This document shows, piece after piece, positions 16,314 through 25,871 of a stretch of 47,044 bases of DNA (positions are counted from its first letter, which is position 1; every line of letters starts with the position of its first letter). Under the pieces are notes generated by a model. That model saw nothing but the letters and a program-made list of their open reading frames with translations. It had not been told where the DNA came from and searched no databases. The position numbers were made by a program, and so were the translations under genes. This stretch comes from Candidatus Avisuccinivibrio pullicola. GTDB taxonomy: Bacteria; Pseudomonadota; Gammaproteobacteria; Enterobacterales; Succinivibrionaceae. The stretch lies in assembly GCA_018713485.1 (NCBI GenBank), contig DVOQ01000018.1, forward strand, positions 1-47,044. Reading direction: 5' to 3'.

Positions 16314-17849
16314 ATGCTCATAGGTATTCCCAAGGAGAGCCTGCGCGGTGAGACCAGAGTGGCAGCCACTCCGGACACGGTAGGCAAGCTCATCAAATTA
16401 GGCTTTGAGGTAGCTGTCCAGAGTAATGCCGGTGCTGACGCCAGCTTTGACGACGCCGCTTATACCGCTGCCGGTGCTAAGGTGGTCAGAGGCCGTGAAG
16501 TCTGGAACAGTGACATTATTTACAAGGTCAATGCCCCGAATAAGGACGAAATCGAGCTGCTCAAGGAAGGGCAGACTTTAGTCAGCTTTATCCGCCCGGC
16601 GCAGAATCCCGAATTAGTGGAAGCGCTGAACGCTAAGAAGGTCAATGTCCTCGCCATGGACATGGTGCCGCGTATTTCCCGCGCTCAGGCCCTTGACGCT
16701 CTGTCTTCCACCGCCAACATCAGCGGCTACCGTGCCGTGATTGAAGCTGCCCACACCTTCGGCCGCTTCTTCACCGGTCAGGTGACCGCCGCAGGCAAGG
16801 TACCTCCGGCTAAGGTCCTCGTGATCGGTGCCGGCGTCGCCGGCCTGGCCGCCATCGGTGCCGCCCACTCCTTAGGCGCCATCGTGCGTGCCTTTGATAC
16901 CCGTCTTGAGGTGGCCGATCAGATTAAGTCGATGGGCGGTGAGTTCTTAAAGCTCGACTTCAAGAATGAGGATGGCAGTTCTTCGGACGGTTATGCCAAG
17001 GTGATGTCCGACGAGTTCATCAAGGCTGAGATGGAGCTCTTTGCCGCTCAGGCCAAGGATGTGGATATCATCATCACCACCGCCGCCATTCCGGGCAAGC
17101 CCGCTCCGCGCCTCATTTCCAAGGAGATGGTGGAGAGCATGAAGCCCGGTTCCGTGATCGTCGACTTAGCTGCTGCCACCGGCGGTAACTGCGAGCTGAC
17201 CCAGGCCGGTAAGATTGCCACGACCCCCAACGGCGTGAAGATCATCGGCTACACCGATTTAGCCGCCCGTCTGCCCGCCCAGTCCTCGCAGCTCTATGCC
17301 ACCAACTTAGTCAACCTGACCAAGCTCTTATGCAAGGAAAAGGATGGCAACATCAATATCGACTTTGAGGACGTGGTGCTGCGCAACATGACCGTGACCT
17401 TAAAGGGCGAGGTGACTTTCCCGCCGCCCAAGATCAGCGTGTCTGCAGCTCCGGCCGCCAAGCCTGCCGCCGCCCCACAGAAGGTGGAGCAGCGCAAGGT
17501 GTCCCCGAAGCTCAAGATCGGCTGCGTCGTGACGCTCCTCGTGGCGATGATCCTCATCGGTCTCTTCGCTCCCGAGCAGTTCCTGCCGCACTTCACCGTG
17601 TTCGTGTTAGCCTGCGTCTGCGGCTACTACGTGGTGTGGAACGTTACCCACTCTCTGCATACGCCGCTGATGTCCGTAACTAACGCCATTTCCGGCATTA
17701 TCGTGGTGGGTGCCATCCTGCAGATCAGCTCCGGCAGTATTCTGACGGGTATCTTCGCCTTCATCGGCGTGCTCATTGCATCCATTAACATCTTCGGCGG
17801 ATTTGCCGTCACCAGACGCATGCTGGCCATGTTCAAGAAGCAGCAGTAA
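16314..17849 (+). CDS. pntA: NAD(P) transhydrogenase subunit alpha
   Basis: A 511-residue subunit of the proton-translocating transhydrogenase, which uses the proton gradient to make NADPH from NADH. Domain I comprises the alanine dehydrogenase/PNT N-terminal region (MLIGIPKES...RVAATPDTV) and the NAD-binding region with [15 protein letters not shown] near residue 165-180 and [10 protein letters not shown] Pro/Ala linker around 380-395 leads to about four membrane spans (residues 400-505). The length equals E. coli PntA. It is followed 20 bases later by pntB. Confidence 0.97.
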   Translation: MLIGIPKESLRGETRVAATPDTVGKLIKLGFEVAVQSNAGADASFDDAAYTAAGAKVVRGREVWNSDIIYKVNAPNKDEIELLKEGQTLVSFIRPAQNPELVEALNAKKVNVLAMDMVPRISRAQALDALSSTANISGYRAVIEAAHTFGRFFTGQVTAAGKVPPAKVLVIGAGVAGLAAIGAAHSLGAIVRAFDTRLEVADQIKSMGGEFLKLDFKNEDGSSSDGYAKVMSDEFIKAEMELFAAQAKDVDIIITTAAIPGKPAPRLISKEMVESMKPGSVIVDLAAATGGNCELTQAGKIATTPNGVKIIGYTDLAARLPAQSSQLYATNLVNLTKLLCKEKDGNINIDFEDVVLRNMTVTLKGEVTFPPPKISVSAAPAAKPAAAPQKVEQRKVSPKLKIGCVVTLLVAMILIGLFAPEQFLPHFTVFVLACVCGYYVVWNVTHSLHTPLMSVTNAISGIIVVGAILQISSGSILTGIFAFIGVLIASINIFGGFAVTRRMLAMFKKQQ

Positions 17850-17869
17850 GGGACGGAGGATAAGAGAAA

Positions 17870-19369
17870 ATGACTTTAGGTCCGATTCACATGGCCTACA
17901 TTCTGGCCGCTCTGCTTTTCATCATGGCCCTTGCCGGCCTTTCCAAGCAGGAGACCGCCAAGTACGGCTGCCTCTCCGGTATGGTCGGTATGACCATTGC
18001 CCTCATCGCCACCTTCTTCCAGGTGGAGTCGGCAATGGGTTTCGTCTTCATCATCGTCGCGATGGTGATCGGTGCCTGCATCGGTATCTACGTGGCCCGC
18101 AAGGTCGCTATGACACAGATGCCCGAGATGATCGCCTGCCTGCACTCCTTCGTGGGTTTAGCTGCTGTCCTGGTCGGCTTTAACACCTTCCTCGAGTTAG
18201 GCGGTGTGGCTCCCGAGACCGTGACCATCCCCGTCGGCGCTTCCGCCAACGAGATCACCGCTCTCTTAGAGGCCGCCAACAGCGTCGCTCAGAGCGCCGC
18301 CCTGACCATGAGCCCGGCTGAGCTCAACACTCACCTCGTGGAGATCTTCTTAGGTATCTTCATCGGTGCCGTGACCTTCACCGGCTCCATCGTGGCTTAC
18401 GGCAAGTTAAACGGCACTTACAAGCTGCGCGTCTTCAAGAGCGCCCCGCTCGTCATCCCGGGCGGTCACTGGCTCAATCTCGCCGCTTTAGTGGTGTCCT
18501 TCTTCCTGCTCATCTGGTTCATGGCCGCGGACGTTGCCCCGTTAACCCCGCTCGTTATCATGACCCTCATCGCTCTCGTCTTTGGCGTGCACTTAGTGGC
18601 CGCCATCGGCGGTGCCGATATGCCGGTGGTGATTTCCATGCTTAACTCCTACTCGGGTTGGGCTGCCGCCGCCTCGGGCTTCATGCTCAATAACGATCTG
18701 CTCATCGTGACCGGCGCGTTAGTGGGCTCGTCAGGTGCCATTCTGTCTTATATCATGTGTAAGGCCATGAACCGTTCCTTCATCTCCGTGATCGCCGGCG
18801 GCTTCGGTAACGAAGGCGCTGTCGCCCAGGATGAGGAAATGGGTGAGTACCGTGAGATTAAGGCTCCTGATGTTGCCGATCTGCTCAAGAACTCCACCTC
18901 CGTCATCATCGCCCCCGGTTACGGTATGGCCGTGGCCCAGGCTCAGAATGCCGTTGCGCAGTTAACCGAGAAGTTAAAGGCCCGCGGTATCGAGGTGCGC
19001 TTTGCCATTCACCCCGTGGCCGGTCGTCTCCCGGGTCACATGAATGTGCTCTTAGCCGAGGCTAAGGTGCCCTATGACATCGTTCTGGAAATGGACGAGA
19101 TCAACGATGACTTCGAGAACACCGATACCGTGCTCGTGATTGGCGCTAACGACACCGTTAACCCCGCCGCTCTTGAGAACCCCAACAGCCCCATCGCCGG
19201 CATGCCGGTGCTTGAGGTCTGGAAGGCCCGCAACGTGGTTGTGTTCAAGCGCTCCATGAATACCGGTTACGCCGGTGTGCAGAATCCGCTGTTCTTCAAG
19301 GAAAACTCCGCCATGTGCTTTGGCGACGCCAAGAAGACCGTGGAAGAGATTGTCGCCAACCTCGACTAA
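17870..19369 (+). CDS. pntB: NAD(P) transhydrogenase subunit beta
   Basis: A 499-residue partner of PntA. The first 270 residues form about nine membrane helices with the conserved [22 protein letters not shown] segment split around the Ser-Tyr-Ser core. The soluble NADP-binding domain III begins near residue 310 with [15 protein letters not shown] and contains [15 protein letters not shown] and [17 protein letters not shown] stands 12 bases before the ATG. The two genes form an operon ended by a hairpin. Confidence 0.97.
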   Translation: MTLGPIHMAYILAALLFIMALAGLSKQETAKYGCLSGMVGMTIALIATFFQVESAMGFVFIIVAMVIGACIGIYVARKVAMTQMPEMIACLHSFVGLAAVLVGFNTFLELGGVAPETVTIPVGASANEITALLEAANSVAQSAALTMSPAELNTHLVEIFLGIFIGAVTFTGSIVAYGKLNGTYKLRVFKSAPLVIPGGHWLNLAALVVSFFLLIWFMAADVAPLTPLVIMTLIALVFGVHLVAAIGGADMPVVISMLNSYSGWAAAASGFMLNNDLLIVTGALVGSSGAILSYIMCKAMNRSFISVIAGGFGNEGAVAQDEEMGEYREIKAPDVADLLKNSTSVIIAPGYGMAVAQAQNAVAQLTEKLKARGIEVRFAIHPVAGRLPGHMNVLLAEAKVPYDIVLEMDEINDDFENTDTVLVIGANDTVNPAALENPNSPIAGMPVLEVWKARNVVVFKRSMNTGYAGVQNPLFFKENSAMCFGDAKKTVEEIVANLD

Positions 19370-19390
19370 TCTTTCTGACTTTACGTCACG

Positions 19391-19415
19391 CAAGGCCGGG
19401 CAATGCCCGGCTTTG
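19391..19415 (+). terminator. Terminator of pntAB
   Basis: A 7-bp GC stem (19395-19401 with 19405-19411) with a 3-nt loop is followed by TTT. The short T-run makes it moderate. It lies between pntB and the oppositely oriented mutH. Confidence 0.6.
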
Positions 19416-19474
19416 CCGTCTCCGTAACCTGCAAAAACCGCGGCAGATGCGGTATGAGTGAAAAGAAATACCGG

Positions 19475-20206
19475 TCAGGCGCGGGGATTTTCCTTTTGCG
19501 CATGAACCTCAGGAAACATCTTTTTGCAGATGTCCCGCGTGAAGGAGGCGCGGAAGTAAAAACCGCGCGGGCGGGTGTAGGCCTTTTCACCGTCCTCATT
19601 GATGTAAGGTACTAAGTCACGGCCTGAGGCTCCCTTGGGACGCACCTGTACCACCTCGCCCATGCGGGCATTGATTTCGTGAGCGTGTCCGAGACTAACC
19701 ATTTCCATCACTTCCTCGTAGTCGGTGCGAATGCGCGCCAGGGCCTCCCGGTCAGGCTTATAGAGGTAATAGCCCATGACGCGGCGGATCTCAGGCTCAA
19801 TGCGATCACTGCCCTCGACGGCCACGAAAAGCATCAGGGCAGTCTTGCGGTACAGGGCACTGTCCTCAAAACGCTGCCCGACGTCCTCCATCAGGTTTAA
19901 GTGGCAGATGTAGGTGGACTCCAGAGGCAGGTAACGCCCGTCAATGGGCAGGGTCTTAAGTTCAATGGAGAGATGGGTAAAGTCAGGCAGAGGCAGATTG
20001 CGGGCCGTGCCGCCTAAAATATACTCGATAAGCTCGCCCGTAAAACCCTTGGCCATCTTAAAGCGGGCCGGCCACTTAAGACCGTATTCACGGGTGAGCT
20101 CTAAAAGGCTTTTGCCCATGATGGCCTCAAGGCGTTCCTTGAGCTCGGAAAGCGAGCGCGGCGCGGCGGGGCGGGGAAAATCCTGAGGGGTGGCAACGAT
20201 ACCCAC
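19475..20206 (-). CDS. mutH: DNA mismatch repair endonuclease MutH
   Basis: MutH nicks the unmethylated strand at hemimethylated GATC sites on a signal from MutS and MutL. The catalytic D-x6-E-x-K triad is seen as D75, E82 and K84 in DFTHLSIELK, with the same spacing as E. coli D70/E77/K79; an upstream Glu in TGELIEYILGG matches E56. The C-terminal LPRGFYF-like segment (RPRGFYFRASFT) is also conserved. I choose the GTG at 20206, four bases behind a perfect AAGGAGG, giving 243 residues; a longer frame to 20380 lacks a signal. The presence of mutH implies Dam methylation in this organism. Confidence 0.93.
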   Translation of the reverse strand: MGIVATPQDFPRPAAPRSLSELKERLEAIMGKSLLELTREYGLKWPARFKMAKGFTGELIEYILGGTARNLPLPDFTHLSIELKTLPIDGRYLPLESTYICHLNLMEDVGQRFEDSALYRKTALMLFVAVEGSDRIEPEIRRVMGYYLYKPDREALARIRTDYEEVMEMVSLGHAHEINARMGEVVQVRPKGASGRDLVPYINEDGEKAYTRPRGFYFRASFTRDICKKMFPEVHAQKENPRA

Positions 20207-20499
20207 GGTACCTCCTTGAGAATGCAGTTCACGCATTGTAGCATTGCGCGCCTGCAACTTTTGACGCCATGCCCCGTCTAAAGCTGCGGCCGCACTTTTT
20301 CCGCCCCGGCGGACTGTTTTTTCAGAATGGAAAGTCTTTGTATAAGATGTGAGAAAAATTAATGTGAGGCAGGGCACCATCCGCGTTGCCGCGGTGGAGA
20401 GATGAAAAACCTTGTGCGATAATTACACGGATCGGAAAGTAAGTTTTCCGGACCGGTTTTAAAAGACGGCAGTGCCGTCAAGTGATTAGGAACCTGACT
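20207..20499. promoter_or_regulatory. mutH/rppH divergent intergenic region
   Basis: The region must contain the promoters of mutH and rppH. A possible rppH -10 is TATAAG near 20341, and another, GATAAT, lies near 20418. Neither has a convincing -35 box. A perfect palindrome at 20465-20479 (GACGGC...GCCGTC) lies just before the rppH Shine-Dalgarno and could form a small hairpin in its leader. Confidence 0.4.
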
Positions 20500-21033
20500 G
20501 TGATTGATAGTGACGGATACAGACCGAATGTGGGCATAGTCATCTGCAATCGCCAGGGTCAGGTGCTGTGGGCCCGCAGGATACGTCAGAACTCCTGGCA
20601 GTTCCCGCAGGGTGGCGTGAACAGGGACGAAAGTCCCTCGGACGCCATGTTCCGTGAACTTTATGAAGAATTGGGACTCGTGCGTGAGGACGTGCGGGTG
20701 CTGGCTACATCGCGCAGCTGGCACCGTTACCGTCTGCCCAAGCGTATGATCCGTTATGAGGACGATCCGGTGTGTCTCGGACAGAAGCAGAAGTGGTTTC
20801 TGTTAAGTCTGCAGGGACGCGGCTCGTCGGACATTAAATTTAACCGCGAAGGTCATCCGGAGTTTGATGACTGGCGCTGGGTGTCTTACTGGTACCCCGT
20901 GCGTCAGGTGGTGTCCTTCAAGCGGGACGTTTACCGCAGGGTGCTGACTGAGTTCGCGCCCCTGGCGCTGTTTGGGAAAACCGCGCCGGTACAGGGTAAA
21001 ACGCGCTATACCCCAGTGAGGAGGGATCGTTAA
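20500..21033 (+). CDS. rppH: RNA pyrophosphohydrolase
   Basis: RppH removes pyrophosphate from 5'-triphosphate mRNA and triggers RNase E decay. The protein opens with [19 protein letters not shown], nearly the E. coli sequence. The Nudix box starts at G38 (GGVNRDES...[10 protein letters not shown]). The GTG at 20500 gives exactly the E. coli N terminus and has AGGA eight bases upstream, so I prefer it to the in-frame GTG at 20482. The length is 177 residues. The gene is followed after five bases by ptsP, as in E. coli. Confidence 0.95.
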   Translation: MIDSDGYRPNVGIVICNRQGQVLWARRIRQNSWQFPQGGVNRDESPSDAMFRELYEELGLVREDVRVLATSRSWHRYRLPKRMIRYEDDPVCLGQKQKWFLLSLQGRGSSDIKFNREGHPEFDDWRWVSYWYPVRQVVSFKRDVYRRVLTEFAPLALFGKTAPVQGKTRYTPVRRDR

Positions 21034-21038
21034 TTTTT

Positions 21039-23375
21039 ATGGACGAAAGACAAAGCCAGATGTTCATGGCGCTGCGCCAGATCACCGAAGAGGTGGCGAA
21101 GAAGCCCGATCTGGAACAGGCTATGGAAACTTTGGTCCGACGCATCCGTGAAGCCACGCTCGCTGACTGCTGCTCGCTGTATTTATACGAGAGCTTACGC
21201 GACCGTTTCCGTTTACGGGCCACCGACGGCCTGTCACGCGAGGCGGTAGGCAAGGTTACCCTGCAAAGCGGCGAAGGCCTCGTGGGCGTGGTGGGCAAGA
21301 AGCGTGAACTGCTGGATTTAGCAGACGCTCCGTCGCATCCGAGCTTTAAGTATTTACCCGAGGTCGGTGAAGACGAATACATGTCCTTTTTAGGCGTGCC
21401 GGTCTTAAACCAGGGGGATCTGCTCGGCGTGCTCGTGATTCAGAGCAAGGAGCAAAAGCAGTTCGGACCCACCGAAGAGTCTTTCTTAGTCACCCTGGCC
21501 GCGCAGATCGCGAGCATTATCGCGATAAGCCGCGCCGACAGCATTGACGATGATCCCAATATCAAGCGCGTGCATGGCGTAAGCGGCACGGGCGGCATGG
21601 CGATCGCCAAGGCCATGGTGTGGCAGCCGGCCATTTCCATTGAGCAGGTAAAGGTGCTGCGCTGCGAGGATCCCTCGCTGCAGCAGGAACTCTTCCATCA
21701 GACGCTTTTCCAGCTCCAGGTGGAGATGGACCGGGCCGCCTTAAAGATGGAAGAGGCTGAGAACCGCAGCGCCATGTTCGGCTATATGTCAGGCTACGGG
21801 CGTCTCCTCGATGACATTTCCTTTGAAGAGGACGTGGACAGGGTCATTGAGGAGCAGCGCGTCTTAGCCTCCTCGGCCATCAAGCTCGTCATCGAGTCGC
21901 GTCTGGATAAGGCCCGCGAGGATGAGGACGACGATCTGTACACCGATCTGCACGATTTCTCCGAGGTCTTAATTGCCCGTCTCGTGCATGCCTCGGCCCG
22001 TGAGTTCGAGCTTTCCGAGAGCGTCATTTTAGTGGTGGAGTCGCTGCCGGCGGCCATGGTGGCGGAACTGCCGCCGGACCGTATCGCAGGTTTTGTGGCG
22101 ACCTCGTCTGCGACCTCGTCGCATGCTTCGATTCTGGCCCGTGACTTGGGCATTCCCTCGGTGCAGGGCGTGGATATCGATCTCTCCACCATTGACGGAC
22201 ACATGCTCATCGTGGACGGCAAGAACGCCGAGATCCTCATCGATCCGCCGCAGTCGGTGGTAGATGAATTTGAGGAGCTCATTTCGCAGAACCGCGCGCA
22301 GAGCGATCTCTTCTTCAAGGAAATTGGCCTTGATCCGGTCACGCTTGACGGCAGGCACGTCAACGTGCAGTTAAACGCCGGCTTAAGCTCCGAGAAGGCC
22401 GATGACGGCTTAAAGGAGATCACCGACGGTATCGGCCTGTTCCGCTCGGAAATCGCCTTCATGCTCACGCAGACCTTCCCCACGCAGGAACAGCAGGTGG
22501 CGTGGTACAGCGGGCTTTTAAAGAAGTTTGCACCGCTGCCGGTGTGCATCCGTACCCTGGATATCGGTTCGGATAAGGGCCTTCCCTATCTGCCCATCAG
22601 GGAGATCAATCCTGCCTTTGGCTGGAGAGGCGTGCGCGTGACCATCGATCAGCCGCAGATCCTCATGACGCAGTTAAAGGCGATGCTGATTGCCCATCAG
22701 CAGTATGGCAATTTAGAGATCATGGTGCCGATGGTGTCGCGTCTTGATGAGGTGCTGTTCATGAAGAAGGCCCTGCATCAGGCGGCTCTTGAGTTAAGCG
22801 CCAAAGACGGCCGTGAGTATCCCATTCCGCGCTTTGGCATCATGCTCGAAGTGCCCTCGGTGGCGTTCTTCCTTGAGGATTTCGTGGACGAGGTGGATTT
22901 CCTTTCCATCGGCTCAAACGATCTTATCCAGTACTTACTGGCCGTGGACCGTTCCAATCCCAAGGTCAGCCGCTTCTATGATCCTTTCCATCCGGCGGTA
23001 GTGCGTTGCCTTGCCCATTTTGCGAAGGTGGCGAAGGAACATCAGCGCCATATCAGCGTCTGCGGTGAACTGGCAGGCGATCCCCTGGGGGCGTTGCTCC
23101 TGATCTCGTTAGGCTATGAAAATCTGTCCATGAATTACTCGGACATCGCCAAGGTCAAGTACGTTATCCGCCATGTGGAGAGTGCGGGACTTTGCGAGTT
23201 AGGCGCGAAGGCGCTGACCGAAAAAGACGGGCAGAAACTGCGCGCCCTTTACGAGGAGTATGCCACGGTGCACGGCTTAAGCCGCGTCATCGCGCTCCAT
23301 GAGAGCAGTCGCAAGGCCTACAGTATGGATGCTGAGAGCCTGCCGGAGATTGATTTTGGCGCAGGAGGGCGCTAG
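21039..23375 (+). CDS. ptsP: Phosphoenolpyruvate-protein phosphotransferase, nitrogen PTS (EI-Ntr)
   Basis: A 778-residue enzyme that starts the nitrogen phosphotransferase relay by moving phosphate from PEP to NPr. Residues about 1-165 form a GAF domain (DCCSLYLYES, FLGVPVLNQGDLLGVLVIQ). The swivelling phospho-His domain has H362 in ATSSHASILARDLGIPSVQG. The PEP-binding TIM barrel carries GIGLFRSEIAFM, RTLDIGSDK, GWRGVRV, and the active-site Cys in ISVCGELAGDP. E. coli PtsP is about 750 residues; a Met seven codons in (MFMALRQ) aligns with its start and is an alternative. The stop abuts the thyA start with no gap; lgt, present there in E. coli, is missing. Confidence 0.96.
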   Translation: MDERQSQMFMALRQITEEVAKKPDLEQAMETLVRRIREATLADCCSLYLYESLRDRFRLRATDGLSREAVGKVTLQSGEGLVGVVGKKRELLDLADAPSHPSFKYLPEVGEDEYMSFLGVPVLNQGDLLGVLVIQSKEQKQFGPTEESFLVTLAAQIASIIAISRADSIDDDPNIKRVHGVSGTGGMAIAKAMVWQPAISIEQVKVLRCEDPSLQQELFHQTLFQLQVEMDRAALKMEEAENRSAMFGYMSGYGRLLDDISFEEDVDRVIEEQRVLASSAIKLVIESRLDKAREDEDDDLYTDLHDFSEVLIARLVHASAREFELSESVILVVESLPAAMVAELPPDRIAGFVATSSATSSHASILARDLGIPSVQGVDIDLSTIDGHMLIVDGKNAEILIDPPQSVVDEFEELISQNRAQSDLFFKEIGLDPVTLDGRHVNVQLNAGLSSEKADDGLKEITDGIGLFRSEIAFMLTQTFPTQEQQVAWYSGLLKKFAPLPVCIRTLDIGSDKGLPYLPIREINPAFGWRGVRVTIDQPQILMTQLKAMLIAHQQYGNLEIMVPMVSRLDEVLFMKKALHQAALELSAKDGREYPIPRFGIMLEVPSVAFFLEDFVDEVDFLSIGSNDLIQYLLAVDRSNPKVSRFYDPFHPAVVRCLAHFAKVAKEHQRHISVCGELAGDPLGALLLISLGYENLSMNYSDIAKVKYVIRHVESAGLCELGAKALTEKDGQKLRALYEEYATVHGLSRVIALHESSRKAYSMDAESLPEIDFGAGGR

Positions 23376-24170
23376 GTGAAAGTTTATTTAGATCTGATGC
23401 GCCGCATCCTTGAGGAGGGCGAAAAGCGTTCGGACCGTACCGGTACGGGCACGCTCTCCCTCTTTGGCACGCAGATGCGGTTTGATTTAAGTCAGGGCTT
23501 CCCGCTCCTTACCACCAAGAAGGTGCATTTAAAGTCCATCATCTATGAACTGTTATGGTTCTTAAAGGGTGACACCAACATTCAGTATCTGCACGATCAC
23601 AAAGTCACCATCTGGGATGAGTGGGCCGATGCGAACGGAGATCTGGGCCCCATTTACGGCTATCAGTGGCGGCACTGGAAAACCCCCGACGGGAAGGAAA
23701 TCGATCAGATTGCCAATGCCGTGGACTTAATTAAGCATCATCCCGAGTCACGGCGCATTATCGTCTCGGCGTGGAATCCCGCTGACGTGGACAGGATGGC
23801 GCTGCCGCCCTGTCACGCGCTTTTCCAGTTCTACGTGGCAGACGGGAAACTGAGCTGTCAGCTCTATCAGAGATCGTGTGATTTCTTCCTGGGCGTACCC
23901 TTTAATATCGCCTCCTATTCCTTACTGACCTTAATGATGGCTAAGGAATGCGATTTGGAGCCCGGCTCTTTCGTGTGGACGGGAGGGGATACGCATCTTT
24001 ATTTAAATCACCTGGACCAGGCGCACGAGCAGTTAAGCCGTGAGCCGCGTCCGCTTCCAACCATGACCCTAAGGCGCAAGGCCCCGTCCATCTTTGACTA
24101 TGAGTACGAGGACTTTATCCTGGAGGGCTATGATCCCCATCCGGTGATTAAGGCTCCCATTGCCGTTTAG
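23376..24170 (+). CDS. thyA: Thymidylate synthase
   Basis: ThyA methylates dUMP to dTMP using methylene-tetrahydrofolate. The protein has 264 residues, the E. coli length. Conserved blocks include [38 protein letters not shown], the active-site Cys146 in [28 protein letters not shown] and [13 protein letters not shown]. The GTG start follows the ptsP stop directly, and GGAGG lies 11 bases upstream inside ptsP, so translation is coupled. Confidence 0.98.
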   Translation: MKVYLDLMRRILEEGEKRSDRTGTGTLSLFGTQMRFDLSQGFPLLTTKKVHLKSIIYELLWFLKGDTNIQYLHDHKVTIWDEWADANGDLGPIYGYQWRHWKTPDGKEIDQIANAVDLIKHHPESRRIIVSAWNPADVDRMALPPCHALFQFYVADGKLSCQLYQRSCDFFLGVPFNIASYSLLTLMMAKECDLEPGSFVWTGGDTHLYLNHLDQAHEQLSREPRPLPTMTLRRKAPSIFDYEYEDFILEGYDPHPVIKAPIAV

Positions 24171-24177
24171 AGGAATT

Positions 24178-24447
24178 ATGACTGAGATTAACTGGGGCAA
24201 AGTGCGCTGGCAGAGCCGCCGCGGAATGCGCGAGCTGGACCTGATGCTGCTGCCCTTTGTGGAACACGATTTACCCGCCCTCGGCGCGGACGTACTTGAA
24301 GATTACATGGATTTACTCAACGCGACGGATTTAGAGCTCTTTCGCTGGCTACACGGTACGGCTAAGCCCGATACGCCGCGCCGCGAGCGTATGGTCGCTC
24401 TCATTATTCAAAAGCATGAGGGCCGTAAGGGCCGAGAGGGGGTGTAA
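24178..24447 (+). CDS. sdhE: FAD assembly factor SdhE
   Basis: An 89-residue helical protein that helps attach FAD covalently to the flavoprotein of succinate dehydrogenase and fumarate reductase. The family motif RGMRE is at residues 15-19, followed by LDLMLLPFVE and the tail with FRWLHGTAKP. AGAGGA precedes the ATG at 24178, seven bases after the thyA stop; the frame is open further upstream inside thyA without a signal. Its stop overlaps the next ATG (TAATG). In a fermenter of this kind fumarate reductase is the likely client, which is inference. Confidence 0.92.
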   Translation: MTEINWGKVRWQSRRGMRELDLMLLPFVEHDLPALGADVLEDYMDLLNATDLELFRWLHGTAKPDTPRRERMVALIIQKHEGRKGREGV

Positions 24448-25829
24448 TGGGGTTTGAGAATTTTGCTTTACCTGAGATCATATCGTCCAATATCGCTTCC
24501 TTAGGCTGGGAGAAACCCACCCATATTCAGGATCTGGTGTTAGCCCCTGCCCTCGAAGGTTCGGATATCCTGGGCGGCGCTCCCACGGGAACGGGCAAGA
24601 GCGGTGCGTTCCTCATTCCCGCTCTCGTGCAGTGTCTCAAAAAGGGCGCTACGGGTGTGCCGCGGGTGCTCATTTTAGAGCCTACGCGTGAGCTTGGCCT
24701 GCAGATCTGCGAGGTTGCCGAGAAATTAAGCTTTGGTACGGAGCTTTCCTGCGGTACCGTGATTGGCGGCGGCGACCGTGAGGCGCAGCGTGATCTGGTG
24801 GCCGATCTCGTGGTGGCCACGCCAGGCCGTTTAGGCGAGGTGCTGCGCAAGGGCTGGCTTGACCCTGACAGCATTGAAATGCTCATCATCGATGAAGCCG
24901 ATCGCATGCTCGATCTCGGTTTCTACGATGAGGTCAAGGGTCTGGCGTCGCGCCTTGTCAACCGTTCGCAGACCATGCTCTTTTCGGCGACGCTCGAGGG
25001 AGCGGGTATTCAGGGATTTGCCTCCGAGCTGCTCAATGATCCCTTTGAGGTACGCGTCGGGGTGGGCGGTGAGAGTGATGAGAAGCTGCCTGAGCTCTTA
25101 AAGAGCCGGGCCTATTACGCCGACAGTCCCGAAAAGAAAGTCAGCATTCTGCTGCATCTGCTTTCGACCACCAGAAACCGTGCCCTGATTTTCGTGCGCA
25201 CTAAAGACCGCGTATCCCTGCTCGCTGGCCGCTTAAAGCGCGCCGGGTTTACCTTTGCCACCTTGCAGGGAGATTTCTCGCAGGCCGAGCGTAATGCCGC
25301 GATCAGCCGCTTTAAGGAAGGCGAGGTGTCGCTGCTCATCGCCACTGACGTGGCCGCCCGCGGTCTTGATCTGCCCGAGGTGCAGTGGGTTTATAACTTC
25401 GATCTGCCCCGTCAGGCCATCATCTACGTGCACCGTGCCGGCCGTACTGCCCGCGCGGGCGCCTCCGGCGTGGTGGTTTCCTTTGTAGAGCGCAGCGAGA
25501 TCGCGACCCTGGAGCGCATTGAGCGCTATACGGGCCGTGACATTGAGCGCCGCCAGATTAAGGGCCTGTGCGCCGCCTTCCCCTTAGCCCCCGAGGAAAA
25601 GACCCTCGGCAGACGTTCAGGGCGCGCCGCCACCCAGGGACAGGGCGGTTTTGACCGTAAGGGCAAGGAAGAAGAGAAAAAACGCGTCAAGCTCCGTCAC
25701 CGTGTTCTGAAGAACAAGGGCAAGCCGGACTTTGCCGCCAAGCGGGCCCGCAAGGCCGCGCTGGCGCAGGCACGTGAAGAGAAAAAGGCCGCGCTGGCGG
25801 CTAAGAAGGCTGCAAAGCCCAATGAATAA
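24447..25829 (+). CDS. srmB: DEAD-box RNA helicase, SrmB-like
   Basis: A 460-residue ATP-dependent RNA helicase. Motifs in order are the Q-motif area (PTHIQ), motif I APTGTGKS (45-52), PTREL (79-83), TPGR (125-128), DEAD (149-152), SAT (180-182), then RGLD and HRAGRTAR in the second RecA domain. The wording SATLEGAGIQGFASELLNDP and the basic tail with KKRVKLRHRVLKNKGK match E. coli SrmB, which acts early in 50S subunit assembly. The C-terminal 60 residues are Lys/Ala-rich and disordered. The ATG overlaps the sdhE stop. Confidence 0.88.
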   Translation: MGFENFALPEIISSNIASLGWEKPTHIQDLVLAPALEGSDILGGAPTGTGKSGAFLIPALVQCLKKGATGVPRVLILEPTRELGLQICEVAEKLSFGTELSCGTVIGGGDREAQRDLVADLVVATPGRLGEVLRKGWLDPDSIEMLIIDEADRMLDLGFYDEVKGLASRLVNRSQTMLFSATLEGAGIQGFASELLNDPFEVRVGVGGESDEKLPELLKSRAYYADSPEKKVSILLHLLSTTRNRALIFVRTKDRVSLLAGRLKRAGFTFATLQGDFSQAERNAAISRFKEGEVSLLIATDVAARGLDLPEVQWVYNFDLPRQAIIYVHRAGRTARAGASGVVVSFVERSEIATLERIERYTGRDIERRQIKGLCAAFPLAPEEKTLGRRSGRAATQGQGGFDRKGKEEEKKRVKLRHRVLKNKGKPDFAAKRARKAALAQAREEKKAALAAKKAAKPNE

Positions 25830-25833
25830 ACAG

Positions 25834-25859
25834 AGCTGAGGGGGCTGTCCCCCTTAGCT
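25834..25859 (+). other. Intercistronic hairpin between srmB and nagA
   Basis: An 11-bp stem (25834-25844 with 25849-25859, one G-T pair) with a 4-nt loop stands just before the nagA Shine-Dalgarno (25861-25866). There is no T-run, so it is more likely an mRNA processing or stability element, or a weak attenuator, than a terminator. Confidence 0.55.
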
Positions 25860-25871
25860 AAAGGAGTGAGC

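Noticed and set aside
20207-20380. N-terminal extension of mutH to 301 residues
   Set aside because: No ribosome site at 20380; a perfect AAGGAGG precedes the GTG at 20206 and the resulting length matches MutH.
21794-22549. 251-codon open frame on the minus strand
   Set aside because: It lies wholly inside ptsP in the opposite sense, is rich in Ser, Arg and Met as expected for the antisense of GC-rich code, and has no ribosome site.
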